Below are positions 1 through 12,700 of a stretch of DNA of 64,000 nt, one piece after another. The DNA comes from Anadara kagoshimensis. Its lineage: Eukaryota > Mollusca > Bivalvia > Arcoida > Arcidae. Position numbers and translations under genes: made by a program. Each line of letters opens with the position of its first letter. The first letter of the stretch is position 1. The notes below the pieces were generated by a model that worked only from the letters and a program-made list of their open reading frames with translations, did not search any database and was not told where the DNA came from. The stretch is taken from the NCBI GenBank assembly GCA_021292105.1, contig CM037867.1, positions 11,790,721 through 11,854,720 on the forward strand, in the 5' to 3' direction.

Positions 1-162
1 TTATATAAGGTTCAAATGACATGAATAAAGAGCAATTTAGATACAATTTTTCAGACCTGTAAAAGCAAGTGGCCCTTTTATAGAGGTGGTCTTTAAGGCA
101 AGTTGGACTATACGTGTTAAATACCATTTTAAACAGGAAAACTGTTCATGTATATGGTTTTC

Positions 163-1108
163 AGCCCACCTGAGCTATGGGCTCAGTTGAGCTATTGCAA
201 TCTATCGCCGTCCGTCGTGTGTTGTTCGTCGTTCGTAAACTTTACATTTTGATCATCTCCTTCAAAACTACTTGAGCAAATTTGATGAAACTTTGTGATT
301 ATTATGCCTGGGTAACAGGAATTTAAAATTGTCTTCGGGTTTTGGCCACGCCTAAGAAGATGGCTGCCGTTACTACATATAGCAAACAAGACCAAAAATC
401 TTTTTCTCTGAAACCAAAACCCGCAAGCAAATTTCGATTGGATATTTGGAATCAGGATATATAACTGGGAATACGAAAATTGGACGAAAATATGTAACGC
501 GTGTTGTTTTGCGTAAAGTTCGTAATTTGTAAAACTCAACAAAGTCTGTACTGTATGTAGAATTCACTGTTGATGTTGTTTTGCTATTTTCTTCGAATTG
601 ATGTCAAGATCAAAGCTCAAGGTCATGTCCCAGTTTATGATCTTTGATTAAAATTGCTTTTTTAAACATTTCAGTTGATAGTTAATGCATTGGATTTTCA
701 GTTTATTGTAGATATTGACATGACAATCATTTCTATACATAGATCAAGGCCATTGGTTCAAAAGTCAAATTCACTAATGCACAAGTAAACCAAAATGGTT
801 AATTATCTGCACTGACGATTAACTTTTTGTATAGGCATGTGTGTTAGAACATTGGTAATCATATAGATCAAGGTTATGGGTTTAGGGTCAAGGTTAACAG
901 ATATAGAAAGAATACAGAGGGTTAGGGTCAATGTTACAGATATAGAAAGAATACTGAAATGGATACAATTGTTATAACTTAACTATATAAACAGATAATG
1001 ACATCACTTTCTACATATCTGACCCAACTTTTAAGCTCACACGTGTTATTGTGTTGAGACGGCCATTGATCCATTGTAAATACTCAGGCGAGCGTTAAGG
1101 CCCCCATC
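163..1108 (+). mobile_element. Helentron-like non-autonomous element (copy 1, decayed)
   Basis: It starts at cccacctgagctatgggctc, has a (CGTC)-type stretch, then ttgatgaaactttgtgat and core units with tttttgtataggcatg. It ends near caggcgagcgttaaggccc, matching the ends of the copies at 4658, 14526, 43381 and 55712. The ORF-like stretches inside are not genes. Bases 1-162 show nothing recognisable. Confidence 0.7.
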
Positions 1109-1633
1109 TACCTATTGTTGGACGGGTTGCACAGTGTGCAAATCCGGTTTATAATAAAGTGAATGTCGGGCGGGCGGGCGGGCGGGCGGGCGGGGAAAAT
1201 AAGGTAGCTACTTTGTGAACTCAACTCCTCCTACAGTTTTCAACCAAAAACCTTGAAACTTCACAGAATGTTTATATATATATTGAAGAAGTGCACCTGA
1301 ATTTATGGAAATATTTCAAGATTTTTTCCCCATTTTTCCAGACTTTGAAACTTAGTCACTTTTAAGCAAGTATTTGAACTGGGGGTACCTACTTTGTGAA
1401 CTCAACTTCTCCTACAGTTTTCAATCAAAAACTTCACAGAATGTTTCTATATATATTGAAGATGTGCACCTGACTTTTTGGAAATATTTCAGGATTTTTT
1501 CCCATTTTTTCCAGACTTTGAAACTTTGTTACTTTGTACTGTATATATCAAAAGATTATCAAAGATGTGCACCCGACTTAATTTTCCAGAGTTTGAAAAG
1601 AGGGTACCTATTCCGTGAAATAACTCCTCCTAC
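1109..1633 (+). repeat. Microsatellite-headed element with ~175-bp core repeats
   Basis: A short palindrome (ttgcacagtgtgcaa), then (GGGC)n at 1167-1194. Two tandem units follow, starting near 1202 and 1382, with shared strings such as tactttgtgaactcaact and ttccagactttgaaac. A third unit begins at about 1600 and is broken by the LINE at 1634; it resumes at 3602. This resembles the core-repeat design of the other elements but has its own sequence. Confidence 0.7.
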
Positions 1634-3587
1634 CTTACCTACCTAGTCCTTGTTATGCCCGGAGGCACATAGGGCAAGGACTAGGGATCTCCACTCGTCT
1701 CTGTTCTGTGCCTTCTTTTCTAACTCTCTCCAGGTGGTACCCATCTGCTTGATTTCGGCGTCTATGGTACGCCTCCAAGTTGTCTTTGGTCTTCCCTGCT
1801 TTCTCTTCCCTTCTGGAGTCCATCTTAAAGCAGCCTTTGCTAGGTCGTCAGATGGTCGTCTCGTGATATGCCCAATCCATCTCCATCTTTTCTTCTTTAA
1901 TATGGTTGCCATGTCTTCAGAGCCAGTTGTTTCATGTAGCATTTTGTTGGTTATTTTCTGGGCCAAAATATTTTTTAGAATCTTTCTTAAGCAACCATTA
2001 TGGAAGCTGGATAATTTATTTACGTCCTTTTCGGTGATTCTCCAACATTCCGCTCCGTATAGAAGTACAGATAGGACACAGCTGTTGTATAGTCTCATCT
2101 TTGTTCTCTTACTTATATTAGCTGATTTCCAGATCTTTCCCAGCTTGATAAATGCATTTCTTGCTTTACCTATTCTTGATTTTATGTCTTGGTCTGCACC
2201 ACCGACAGAAGTTACAATGCTACCCAAGTATGTGAATGATGGCGAACATTTCAGACAATTTCCATTTATTTCAATGTTAGGAGGATCTTTACAGTTTATG
2301 GCCATGACCTCAGTTTTCTTGATGTTGACATTCAATCTATTGAGGCTGCATTCCGGTGTAGGGTGTTTTGTCTTGCATGTGTCTCTCAAGATGTGAGAGT
2401 AAGGCAAGATCATCTGCGTAATCTAAGTCTTCGAGATGTTAAATAAGGTCCACCTGATACCTGTGTTGTCATATCAAGGCTGGTTCTCATGATCCAGTCC
2501 ACTGCCATAATGAATAGTAGGGATGACATGACACAACCTTGTCTAACTCCGGATTTTACAAGAAAGTTGGTGTCTGTTGTGTTTCCAACACAACATCTGA
2601 AATCTTTGTAAAACATTTGAATAAGTAAGACAATTTTTCAGTATTCCATAATGCCGTAAGATTTTCCAAAGACTGTTCCTGTGAATAGAGTCAAAGGCTT
2701 TCTCAAAATCGATGAAGTTGATAATGAGTTGTCTTGCCATTCGGTACATTGTTCTATGATATTTCTTAAAACAAATATTTGGTCACAACAGCTTTCCTTT
2801 TCTGAAACCTGCTTGCTCTTTCCTTAATTTACAGTCCAACCATCTTGATGCGTTCTATTAATTTTACTAAATAGTTTGCTTGATATAGACAGCAAAGTGA
2901 TTCCTCTCCAGTTGTTGCAGTTTGAGAGGTCTCCCTTCTTTGGTAGCTTGATGATGGTGCCTTCTGTCCATGATCTTGGGATGGTGTTATTCTGCCAAAT
3001 TTGTTGAAAAAGTGGAAATAATATATCAGCAGTTAGTGATGTGTCTGTTTTAAATACCTCTGTTGGAAGTTGATCCTTTCCAGGGGCTTTGTTGTTCTTT
3101 AGACTTTTAATGGCTCTAATTATTTCATCTTTGGTTGGTGCTTCTATATTGATATCAAGATCTATGTTGGCCTCCTGTATATTTGGTGTTACTTCTGGTT
3201 CAGGTCTGTTAAGTACTTCTTTAAAATGTTCTGACCACCTTTCATTTTGTTCATGTTCAGATGTTAAAAGTTTTCCTTGCTTGTTTCGTACTGGTAAGTT
3301 GATATTGTTTTTCTTTCCATTCAATTTTTTGGTAATTCGGTAAACGTCGCCCATTCTTGATCTGAAGCGGCCTTTTCAGCTTCAGAAGCCAGTGCTTCTA
3401 TAAAGTTTTGTTGGTCTTTCTTTGTTGCTTTCTTAACTTCTTTGTTACTTTCGAATATTGTACCCTCAGTCTGTCTTTTAATCTCTCTGAATGTGTTGTT
3501 TATCTTATCTTTTAGCTCTTTTCTTTTGTCAATAATTTTCCAGGTTGATGGAGTAATCCATTCTTTATGACCTGTCTTTTGTATCCC
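1634..3587 (-). mobile_element. 5'-truncated non-LTR retrotransposon (LINE), inactive
   Basis: On the minus strand, frame-broken pieces give reverse-transcriptase motifs in the right order: NNKAPGKD (near 3080), IIKLPKKGDL and WRGITLL (2890-2950), FIDFEKAFDS (motif A, about 2710), GVRQGCVMSS (motif B, about 2540), YADD (2409-2420), then YLGSIV and a C-terminal GKRKQGRPKTTWRR region ending at 1643. At least three frameshifts separate them, so it is a pseudogene. The 3' tail is taggtaggtaaggtagg. A perfect 14-bp target duplication, ataactcctcctac, lies at 1620-1633 and 3588-3601. The clade is probably RTE/Jockey-related; not assigned. Confidence 0.92.
2409..2420 (-). other. Reverse transcriptase catalytic YADD codons
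   Basis: The reverse complement reads TAC GCA GAT GAT, preceded by L-E-D-L-D and followed by L-A-L-L-S. It joins the frame of motif B to the downstream C-terminal frame. It is the catalytic motif C of non-LTR reverse transcriptases. Confidence 0.9.
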
Positions 3588-4654
3588 ATAACTCCTCCTA
3601 CATTGTTTAAATTTTCTTCTACACTTTACAACCATTCAATAGAAATTTAAAAAACAACCCGGCCCATTGTATTTGACCCATTTTTTATTTTTAACTTTTT
3701 AATCTAAGAGTATATTTGAGTTGGATTATAGTGTTTTGCGCCCCAGTCAAGAATCTTACACAGATATCGAGGTGGTCAATTCACAGATGGTGAATGAAAC
3801 AAGTGTACCAAGAGAAGCTGCCGACCTTCGGCAAGCGAACTGCAAACTTTCTCACACTGTCCTAGGTGGGACTCGTACTAAGGCGACCAGAGGCACTATG
3901 CTCCATAAGCACACCCTTTAGACCACTTGGCCACCCATAAAACACAATTTCACTTGACTTGGGCGTAAAACACAATTAACCAATTCAACTACATTCCCAG
4001 ATGAAAAAGGTAAAAATTAAAAAAAAAACCACATAAATGAACTGCATTGATCCTTTTCAAAATGGTATTTCTCGCGTATAGTCATCTATAGGTAGGTTTA
4101 CACTAATCGAGAAAGACGTTATAACGGAGAGTGTGCTCTGTCAATTGCGAGTCATATTAAACGGAAAGCGTAACATGTCTTCACGTAAAGCATAACACAG
4201 CTGGTCGGAAAGCGTAACATTTATGCCACTCCGCTTAAACGAAACATGATATTTCGCTTAACAGCAGAGTAAAGCTTCTGTCTTCGCAAGTTTATGAAAG
4301 TATAGACATTTCTTGAGAATTTTGAGTAGAAACATTATTTGAATCCAAAACCGCTTTATTAAAATCAGCTGCTAAACAAAAGGACCTGCCAAAAATAGAA
4401 ATGTTACAGGTACGTGAAAAATATCAACAATTCTTGCAAGATTTTATATGAGGCAGTTAAATACCATCAAATATAATGCTAATAATCTTTTGCTTTCTGT
4501 TAAAGTTTCGTTTTTGTGAAGTTATATGAAAAACCGTCTTCTTTGCTCTTTAACGTAAAGCGTAACGACCAAAAATGTATGATTTTACTCAGACGTAAAT
4601 AAAAACCGACGGAATACTCCGACGTAAATGAAATACGATGTATCAGGATTACCC
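3588..4654. other. No gene seen; remnants of repeats
   Basis: Resumes the element broken by the LINE, then degenerate DNA. A weak tRNA-like stretch (actaaggcgaccagagg) lies near 3870. Around 4150-4560 the phrase aaagcgtaac is repeated several times, without a recognisable element boundary. Confidence 0.5.
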
Positions 4655-6390
4655 CCGTGGATGAGCTATTGCTATCTATCACTGTCCGTCTTTCGTCGTC
4701 CGTTTACACTTTACATTTAAATCTCCTCCTCCAAAACTACCGAGCCAAATTTGATGAAACTTGGTGATTATAATGCCTGGGTAACAGGCTTTCAAAATTT
4801 TGTTCGGGGTTTGACCACGCCCAACAATGTGGCTGCCGTTACTATAAATAGCCAAAAGACAAAAAAATCTTCTCTGAAACCAAAAAGTGCAGTCAAATTT
4901 TGATTAGATTTTTGGATTTAGGATACCTAGATACATTAAAATTGTGTTTTTCATGAAAATTGGACGAAAAATAGGTTACACGTTTTTTGCGTAAAATTAT
5001 GTAATTTTTAAAATGTGACATTTATTGTTATAACTTCATAATGGCTGAAGATAATTGTATGGAGTTTTCACTGTTGATCTTGTCTTGCGATTTTCTTCCG
5101 ATTGATGTCAAGGTCGAAGGTCAAGGTCATGTCCAAGTTTTTGACCTTTGAGAAAAAATGCTATTTTTTAAAAATTTCTGGTGATAATGAAGTAGAATTT
5201 TTGGTTTATTGTAGGTATTGACATGATGATCATTTTGATATATCGATTAAGGTCATGGGTTCAAAGGTCAAGGTCACAGATGTACAAGATTACCAAAATA
5301 GTTAATTTTTTTGCAAAACTATGAACTTTTTGTATAGGCATGTATATTAAAATATTGTAGGTAATGATTCAATGGTCATTTTGATATATGAATAAAGGTC
5401 ATGAGTTCAAAGGTCAAGGTCACAGATGTAAACAAGTACTGAAATGATTATTTATCTAAAAAACTATTGACTTTTTGTATAGGCATGTATATTAGAATAG
5501 TGTAGATAATGGCCCAATGGTCATTTTGATATATGAATAAAGGCCATTAGTTCAAAGGTCAAGGTCACATATGTAAACAAGTACTGAAATGATTATTTAT
5601 CTCAAAAACTATAGATTTTTTGTATAGGCATGTATATTAGAAAATTTAGGTATTATCCTAACGATCATTTTGATATATAAATAAAGGTTATGAGTTCAAA
5701 GGTCAAGGTCACAAATGCGAATGAATAGCTGAATGGTTAATTATCTTGAAAACTATTAACTTTTTGTATATGCATGTATATTAGAATATTGTAGGTATTA
5801 GCCTAACAACCATTTTGATATATGAATGAAGGTTATGGGTTCAAAGGTCAAGGTCACATGTGAACAAGTTCTGAAATGATTATTTATCTCAAAAACTATA
5901 AACTTTTTGTATAGGCATGTATATTAGAATATTTAGGTATTATCCTAATCGGGTACCTTTAGGGACATGTGTGGGTGTAATGGTGACTGTGAGTGAACAG
6001 CATCGTGAATGGAATATGAGGCTAATGATCATTTTGATATATGAATGAAGGTCATGGGTTCAAAGGTCAAGGTCACAGATGCGAATGAATACCTAAATGG
6101 TTAATAATCTTGAAAACTATTAACTTTTGGTATTGGCATGTATATAAGAATATTGTTGGTACTGGCACAATGGTCATTTTGATATATGAATGAAGGGCAT
6201 GTGTTCAAATGTCAAGATCACAGATACAAACAAGTACTGAAATGATTATTTATCTCAAAAAGTATAAACTTTTTGTATAGGGATGTATATTAAAATATTG
6301 GCCTAATTATCATTTTGATATTTGAATGAAGCTCATGGGTTCAAAGGTCAAGGTCACAGTTGAGTGTTAAGGCCCATGGGCCTCTTGTTA
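4655..6390 (+). mobile_element. Helentron-like non-autonomous element (copy 2)
   Basis: Starts near gatgagctattgctatctat and has the head seen in copy 3, then about eight ~145-bp core units carrying tttttgtataggcatgt and caaaggtcaaggtcac. It ends in ttaaggcccatgggcctctt. The 5' tip is lost. A stretch at 5948-6005 (gggtacctttagggacatg) is foreign to the core repeats. No coding capacity. Confidence 0.8.
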
Positions 6391-6573
6391 AGAAATGTAA
6401 TTTTATCATTTTAATGATATTAATGAGAAATTTTATCAAAATAAATTAAGAAATACATTAATGTGATAAAAGTGATTCTGAATTTAATAGTTTCATCAAA
6501 TTTTATCATGTTCCAATAATTTATGAGTCTCTGCATAATTTCTATGATATTAATTTTGAATTTATCTTTACAG

Positions 6574-6799
6574 TTTGTGGTGGAGTTTTGACAGACAACA
6601 CTGGAAGTTTTACAAGTCCAGGTCATCCAAACGTTTATCCACATGGAGCAAACTGTACATGGTTCATACAAACAAGCCCAGGCCTTGTAATTAGGTTGAC
6701 GTTCAATGTGTTCAGTATCGAGGAACACAGTTTTTGCCGATATGATTACGTTGAAATTTATGATAATTCAACCATCGTTCCTTCAAGTAAAGTTGGAAG
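6574..6799 (+). CDS. Exon 1: CUB a, N-terminal part
   Basis: Acceptor cag/TTTGTGGTGG and donor GGAAG/gtaagt. The exon enters after a phase-1 intron, so a coding exon must lie upstream, outside the window. It reads VCGGVLTDNTGSFTSPG through CTWFIQ, then IEEHSFCRYDYVEIYDN and SSKVG. The Glu eight residues before the Asp of YDY is the first calcium-ligand signature. It leaves in phase 2, so the Arg codon AG/G is completed by the next exon. Confidence 0.93.
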
Positions 6800-9700
6800 G
6801 TAAGTCTGTATTTAGAAAGATATAAATTGATGTTAAAGAATCATTCAACAAAAACTACAAATTGTTGTGTTCAGATAGTAAAAATATCACAAAAATCCAG
6901 TATTTCATATTTTGATAATGTGTAATCAGTAATATTATCAGATAATTACAGGGGTAGAATTTAATTTTTCTCCTTACTGGCAAACTTTTGCCGGTACAAT
7001 TGTTTTCTACTGACATTCTTAGTTTTGAACTGGCAATTTTATTTTTTCACACTAAAAATGTATATACATACATATACATATGTTATTAAGGTATGTGTAA
7101 CTGAAGTACCACTATTTATGCTTATTTCAGATACAATTCTTCTACTTTTGATTGGTCTCTATCATACTTTTTTCCTAATTTGATTATATTACTTGTGTTG
7201 GGTTTGTTCTGCTGCTGTTTCTCTTGAGCAATTTTTGTATGTAGAGATAACTATGACACGTAGAACTCTTGTGATACCTGACTGATTCTTTTTTTAAAAA
7301 ATGGCACTTATTTTAGCATGTTTGTAGATGTTCAACTTACACTTTATGAAAACCACTGGCATTTTGCCAGTATGCCAGTATGCCAGTGCCAGGTTCGAAC
7401 CCTGTATATTGACAAAACTACAGTGACATACGACTAACCCTTTAAAAATTAAACAATTTTTGGGTGGAGTAGATCTGCCATTGACTATTCATATTTTGTG
7501 TAATCAGTAATTTTATCAGATAACTATTTTCAGGGTTAAAATGTGTCTGGGAAGATACAATGTTATATTAAAAATCTATACAGCGGAATAAACATCATGG
7601 GTTATTCTGTAGAATATTATTCATTGGTAACATTTACCTGTAAAATATTATTTATAGAATAAATTTTACAAGAAAATATTATCCTAGGAAAATATTTCAT
7701 GGGGGATAAAATTATCTGTTACACATGCACATGCTTGGAACAAACATGTCTTTCCATGTTCATATTTGAACACTTTTGAAAAGGCATTCAATTTCAGTTG
7801 TTTTCATTTGTTATTGAAGTTTAATTTTGGATTGTCTTATTTATCAGGTATTGTGGAGGGAGTGTACCGCCTGTTTTCACCAGTACTAACAATGTCCTGA
7901 CGGTTCTGTTTGTATCAGATAGTAGTTGGTCTCATGAAGGTTTTTCTGCTTCATATGTTGCCCTAAATGCTTCTACATGTGAGTACAAAAGTTCTGTATA
8001 ACCTGTGTTTAAACCCTAGAACTGCGAAAGTTGGACTTTATAAACAAAAATTGCTGTATCATGTGTATGGAATTACATGTTATACCATTGATAATTTTAC
8101 AGCACTAGACAACCGTTTTGGAATAGAACTCCTCATCAATAGTGCTTGGACCAAAATTCAAAGGGTTGAAAAAATATTTAAATGACCAAAATATATTTAA
8201 CCAAATTTAGCTAAGGAAATACATTGCATGAGGTAGTATATCTTAGTTTTTGAGAATTTTCAGATTTAAACGAACAGCAAATTTAGCTATACTTATGACA
8301 ATACAAAAGTATTGCCTACCAAGTTAATGACACTTTGGATGCTTGTTTCACTATTTAGATGCTGAAGCAGCCAAGTCCAAGTGGTTATAGTGTTCAGGCC
8401 GACATAGCCACATGCCTAAGGCATCTCATCACTGCAGGCAAAATGTTTGAAAAGATTTTTTTCCGATCGTAGTTTTTTTGTGTTTTTGCTCATATTTCAG
8501 TTTGATAGAATTTATCATTGTATGTCAAATGCTTGATAATAGAACAGTCAAACCTTTTGTCTAGTGTTAGGCAGCCATGGCCAGGCTTTCAAACCAAGAC
8601 CTCTCATGAATAAACACTGCCTCTTCCAGCATAGATTCAAATCCCAAACAGAACAGATCCTTGAAAGTGATGAAGTTTCTCAGTGCCCTTAGACAAAGAT
8701 TGCTAGGTTTTCTCCAGAAACTTGAGTTTCCTCCACTATCCCATTAAAGACAGCTTGGATATAAGTAAAAGGATCTTGCTTGGAGCATAAGACTCCAATA
8801 TTTAACAATACTCCATTCTAGTTTGCTACTGGGTAGAAGAGAGAAATTAAAGTTAGCATTACAAAATAATTTGCACTCCGGTTTTCTCCACCATCCCAGA
8901 ATAAACAGATGTAGAACTCCATTGCTCCACTCTACTCCATTCCAAGTAATTACTAGGTAGAAAAGTTAATGTCAAACTTAATTCACCAGTTTCTAAAATC
9001 ACAATTACATTTGGTATTTATTTTGCAGTGTATGGTCACTGGTAATTTTATTGTGTCACATACCAAATTTAGGTGTGTAGGTCAGAGGTCAATTTCATGA
9101 GGTCAGATCTTAGTTGGAGATTGGGGGTATTTGGCTCTCAAAAGGCAGTTCTAGTTAAAATCATAAGTACATTAATTAAAATATTTATTTTACAGTGTGT
9201 GGTAATGCTTTGACAGACACAACAGGGGTAATAACCAGTCCCAACTATCCGGACAGCTATCCACATGAACGGGAATGTACCTGGACAATAACTGGTCCCC
9301 AAAGAAACCAAATTCTACTTAATTTTACAGATTTTCAGTTAGAACAGCATCCAAACTGTAACTATGACTACCTAGAAATAAGGTTGGTATACACTTAACA
9401 TCCAGATCTTTGTTGATATTGAGGAAAGAAATTTCAATGAAAAACCATTCTTTGCAATAGCCAACACAACCTAGAGCATGGCACAATATACAAGTTAATG
9501 ATAATTATACCCCCTGCAAACTAAGTTTAGGAATCACCGTCTGTCTGTCTGTCTCTCCATCCATCTGGTTGTCTGTCCCAATATTGTGTCTGCTCCATAT
9601 CTTCCATTTCTATGAATGGATTTTGATCAATCTCAGTACAACTGTAAACCAACATAAGACTGTGTCATATACCAAATTTATTTGCATAAATTAAAGGTCA

Positions 9701-12700
9701 AGGTCAGGAGGTCAATGTTACTCTCGAGAGAGGGTTCTAGTTTAGATACAAGACAAGAAAAACACATATTGGGACCAATCATTGATCATAAACTTTAAAT
9801 TTTGGGCAGTATTATTTTAACATCCAGATGTTTATTGATATAGAAAAAAAATTGAATTTGAAATAATATACATATACTGTGAATTTATTTATTTCTGCAA
9901 TGTCCAATTTTCTTGGTTTCAAGAAAAAAGTACCAATTTTGTGGGATGGGAAATTCATAGTTTTAGGTTACTGTTTATGGTAAATTTGTAATATGAGCTT
10001 TTTTGTTGACATGTAAATTACTTGGCGGTAGCCAACACAACCAAGAATATAACACAAGACAAGAAAAAATCAAAATACCAGAAAACACATTGGGTTACAG
10101 ACCTCAGTTGTGAATTGAAACTCAAAATTAGCCAATTTTGGCCTGAACACATTAAGTGTTATGCACCCTTATTTCAATAATTTTGCAGAAACATGAATGT
10201 TGATACTTTTTCCATTCAGGAGAATTAAAGCATTATTTCTCTACTGCATTTATAACCCAAGTGCAAATTCTCACAATTTTTGAAAACATTTTGTTTACAT
10301 GGCAACCACACACAAAATTGCAAAATATTACCTAAAAATAGGCCATATTCATAAAATTAGATGGTCAACAAAACTCAAACTACTTACAATAGCACACATT
10401 TTTCCTGAATCCTTAAATTTCACTTATTCTTTGTCAAGAAAAAACGAGGGTCTTGTTAGATTCATTTTTTCAGAAATTTGGGAAATGTGCCAACCATGTT
10501 AAAAGCACATGGCAATGTTTACACCCAAAATGTGGTCTTGCCATAGGAAGTGCATGAGGCGACTGAAGTCATTACATCAGAAATGTTGCTATGGTCAACC
10601 AATTTAGGTTTAAATTTTTGCAAACCTAAGAACCTCTCACCTTGGCAATATTGCAAAGTACTACCTATTAACAAATTTAAATGAGCATGGTCTAAGGAAA
10701 GGCATCTGGGTTTGTTTTATGCACTACTTTTGACCATCCCACAGCTAGCCTTATCATGACTGAGGTCTGCTTCCTTGTAGTTGCTCATTATTAAAGTCTT
10801 AACATTGGACAAGCACTGGAGTAAATATTTATGATGTGATTATAGTAGTATTTGAAGGGCTTTAATCATCCCAGCCATTTAGTTTAAAGCTAGTATTTTT
10901 CAGCTTATGGTGACCTGTTTTGGTCATCTTGTCAACTATTGTATTAAATTTACTTTTTAAGAAGTTGCCTTGGTAACAGAGTACTTTAGATCATACGCGT
11001 CTTTACCTATGTTTAAATTCAATTAGGGCAGACCAAGTGAAAAAGCTTGCCAATTCTATTTGCTGAAGTTTCATTCATTCGTGTGTGTGTGCGTGCGTGT
11101 GTGTGTCCATTCGTTTGTTCATTCATTCATTCATTCATTCTATTTATTTTTTATTTTAAGAAATGGTGGATACATGACATCACCGTTGATTGGAAAGTAT
11201 TGTGGGACGACTATTGATAACATTATCCGTTCCCATAGCAACAGATTATGGTTAAGACTGAAAACAGACTTGTCAGTGTCTAATAGAGGATTTAAAGTAT
11301 TTTATGATGCGACTTCTTCAGGTAACTACCAATACAACTGTGAGTTTTTCCCATTACCTCTGTAATAAATTCTACTACTTGATTTACACCCCTTAACATT
11401 TATGTGGGACTTTTTTGAAAATGTTCATGCCTCAAATCCCCGGAATAACGTTGTTTTTTATGGGAAAACATGAACTAATGTAATGCCATATTGAATGAAA
11501 AAATATTTCCACATAAATGTTAAGCGGTATCATGTAGTACAGCAACAAACCCTTATTGCATTAGGGGCCTCAGACTTTACTGATGATTGAAAAAACTGAT
11601 GAATTTTGATATGTGTGACAGGTAAACTTGTCCCAAAATAAGTTTATAATATGCTTTTCCTCATTATTATGCCAAACACTTTTAAAATGCCAACATTTCA
11701 TTGATGGTAATGAATCGAGAATTTAAGTTATTGCCTAAATTTAATTGGACAAAGAGTGGTGATGAATTCAGGCTTTTGTGTAAATGAATAAAGAAGCATA
11801 ACTTTAGTTAATCATGAGATGGGCATACTTCCGATACAAGGCAGGTCCAATTTTATTCTTACTCGAATACAGTACAAACCTTGACATCAGCCTTAAAAGA
11901 TTCTATACGTAAGTTAAAACAGGGTTGTAACTTTTTTAACTTTTAATTGTAGGTTGTGGAGCTGATCTTACCTCTCCTACTGGTGGTTTTGTGTCGCCTA
12001 ACTACCCTCTACCATATGATCATAACGCTGAATGTTTTTGGACGATAACGACATCTCGAGGCAGTAAAATAAGACTGACATTTACTGACTTCAATTTGGA
12101 ACCACAAGCTAACTGTCGTTACGATTATGTGCAAGTAAGTAATTGTTACAGCTGTTTTTGTTTTTTACTGAGTTCAGTTGCTATGGTAGTCAAGCTGGCA
12201 CAGTAAGAGTCGCCTTTTAATTCTTGGGTTTTGGTATAAACTACAGTATAACTTGCTATAGAGTCCACCTCTGTATAAAGTCCACCTGTCTATAGCAACC
12301 GGTCTGAAGTATCCCCAATGGATTTTACTATATAATGACCCTGTATATAAAGTCCACCTGTCTAATGTGAATAGAGTCCACCCTTTTCAGTCCCAAATGA
12401 CTTCTCAACCTGTCTATAAAGTCCACTATTTCAATCAACTTTTTTAAAGTTTTTTTTTTTTTTTATAATTTTAGTCTAATTTTATGTAAATTTTCCAACC
12501 AAGTAATAATTACATTCTTAATGCTTGAAGATTAGAAATATATAATTATTATAAGTCTTATATCATTGTTTAAGTTTTACAATTTTTTGTTGCAAAGAGT
12601 ATAGGTAAAACTTTGAGGGGAAAAATGTGAAGTCCTTATTATCATGTCAATGACTGAAGCCATTAGATCACAAGGCAGAAATAGTATTTGCTATTTCAAG

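Noticed and set aside
1650..2396. 248-codon + strand ORF
   Set aside because: Antisense shadow of the LINE reverse-transcriptase C-terminus.
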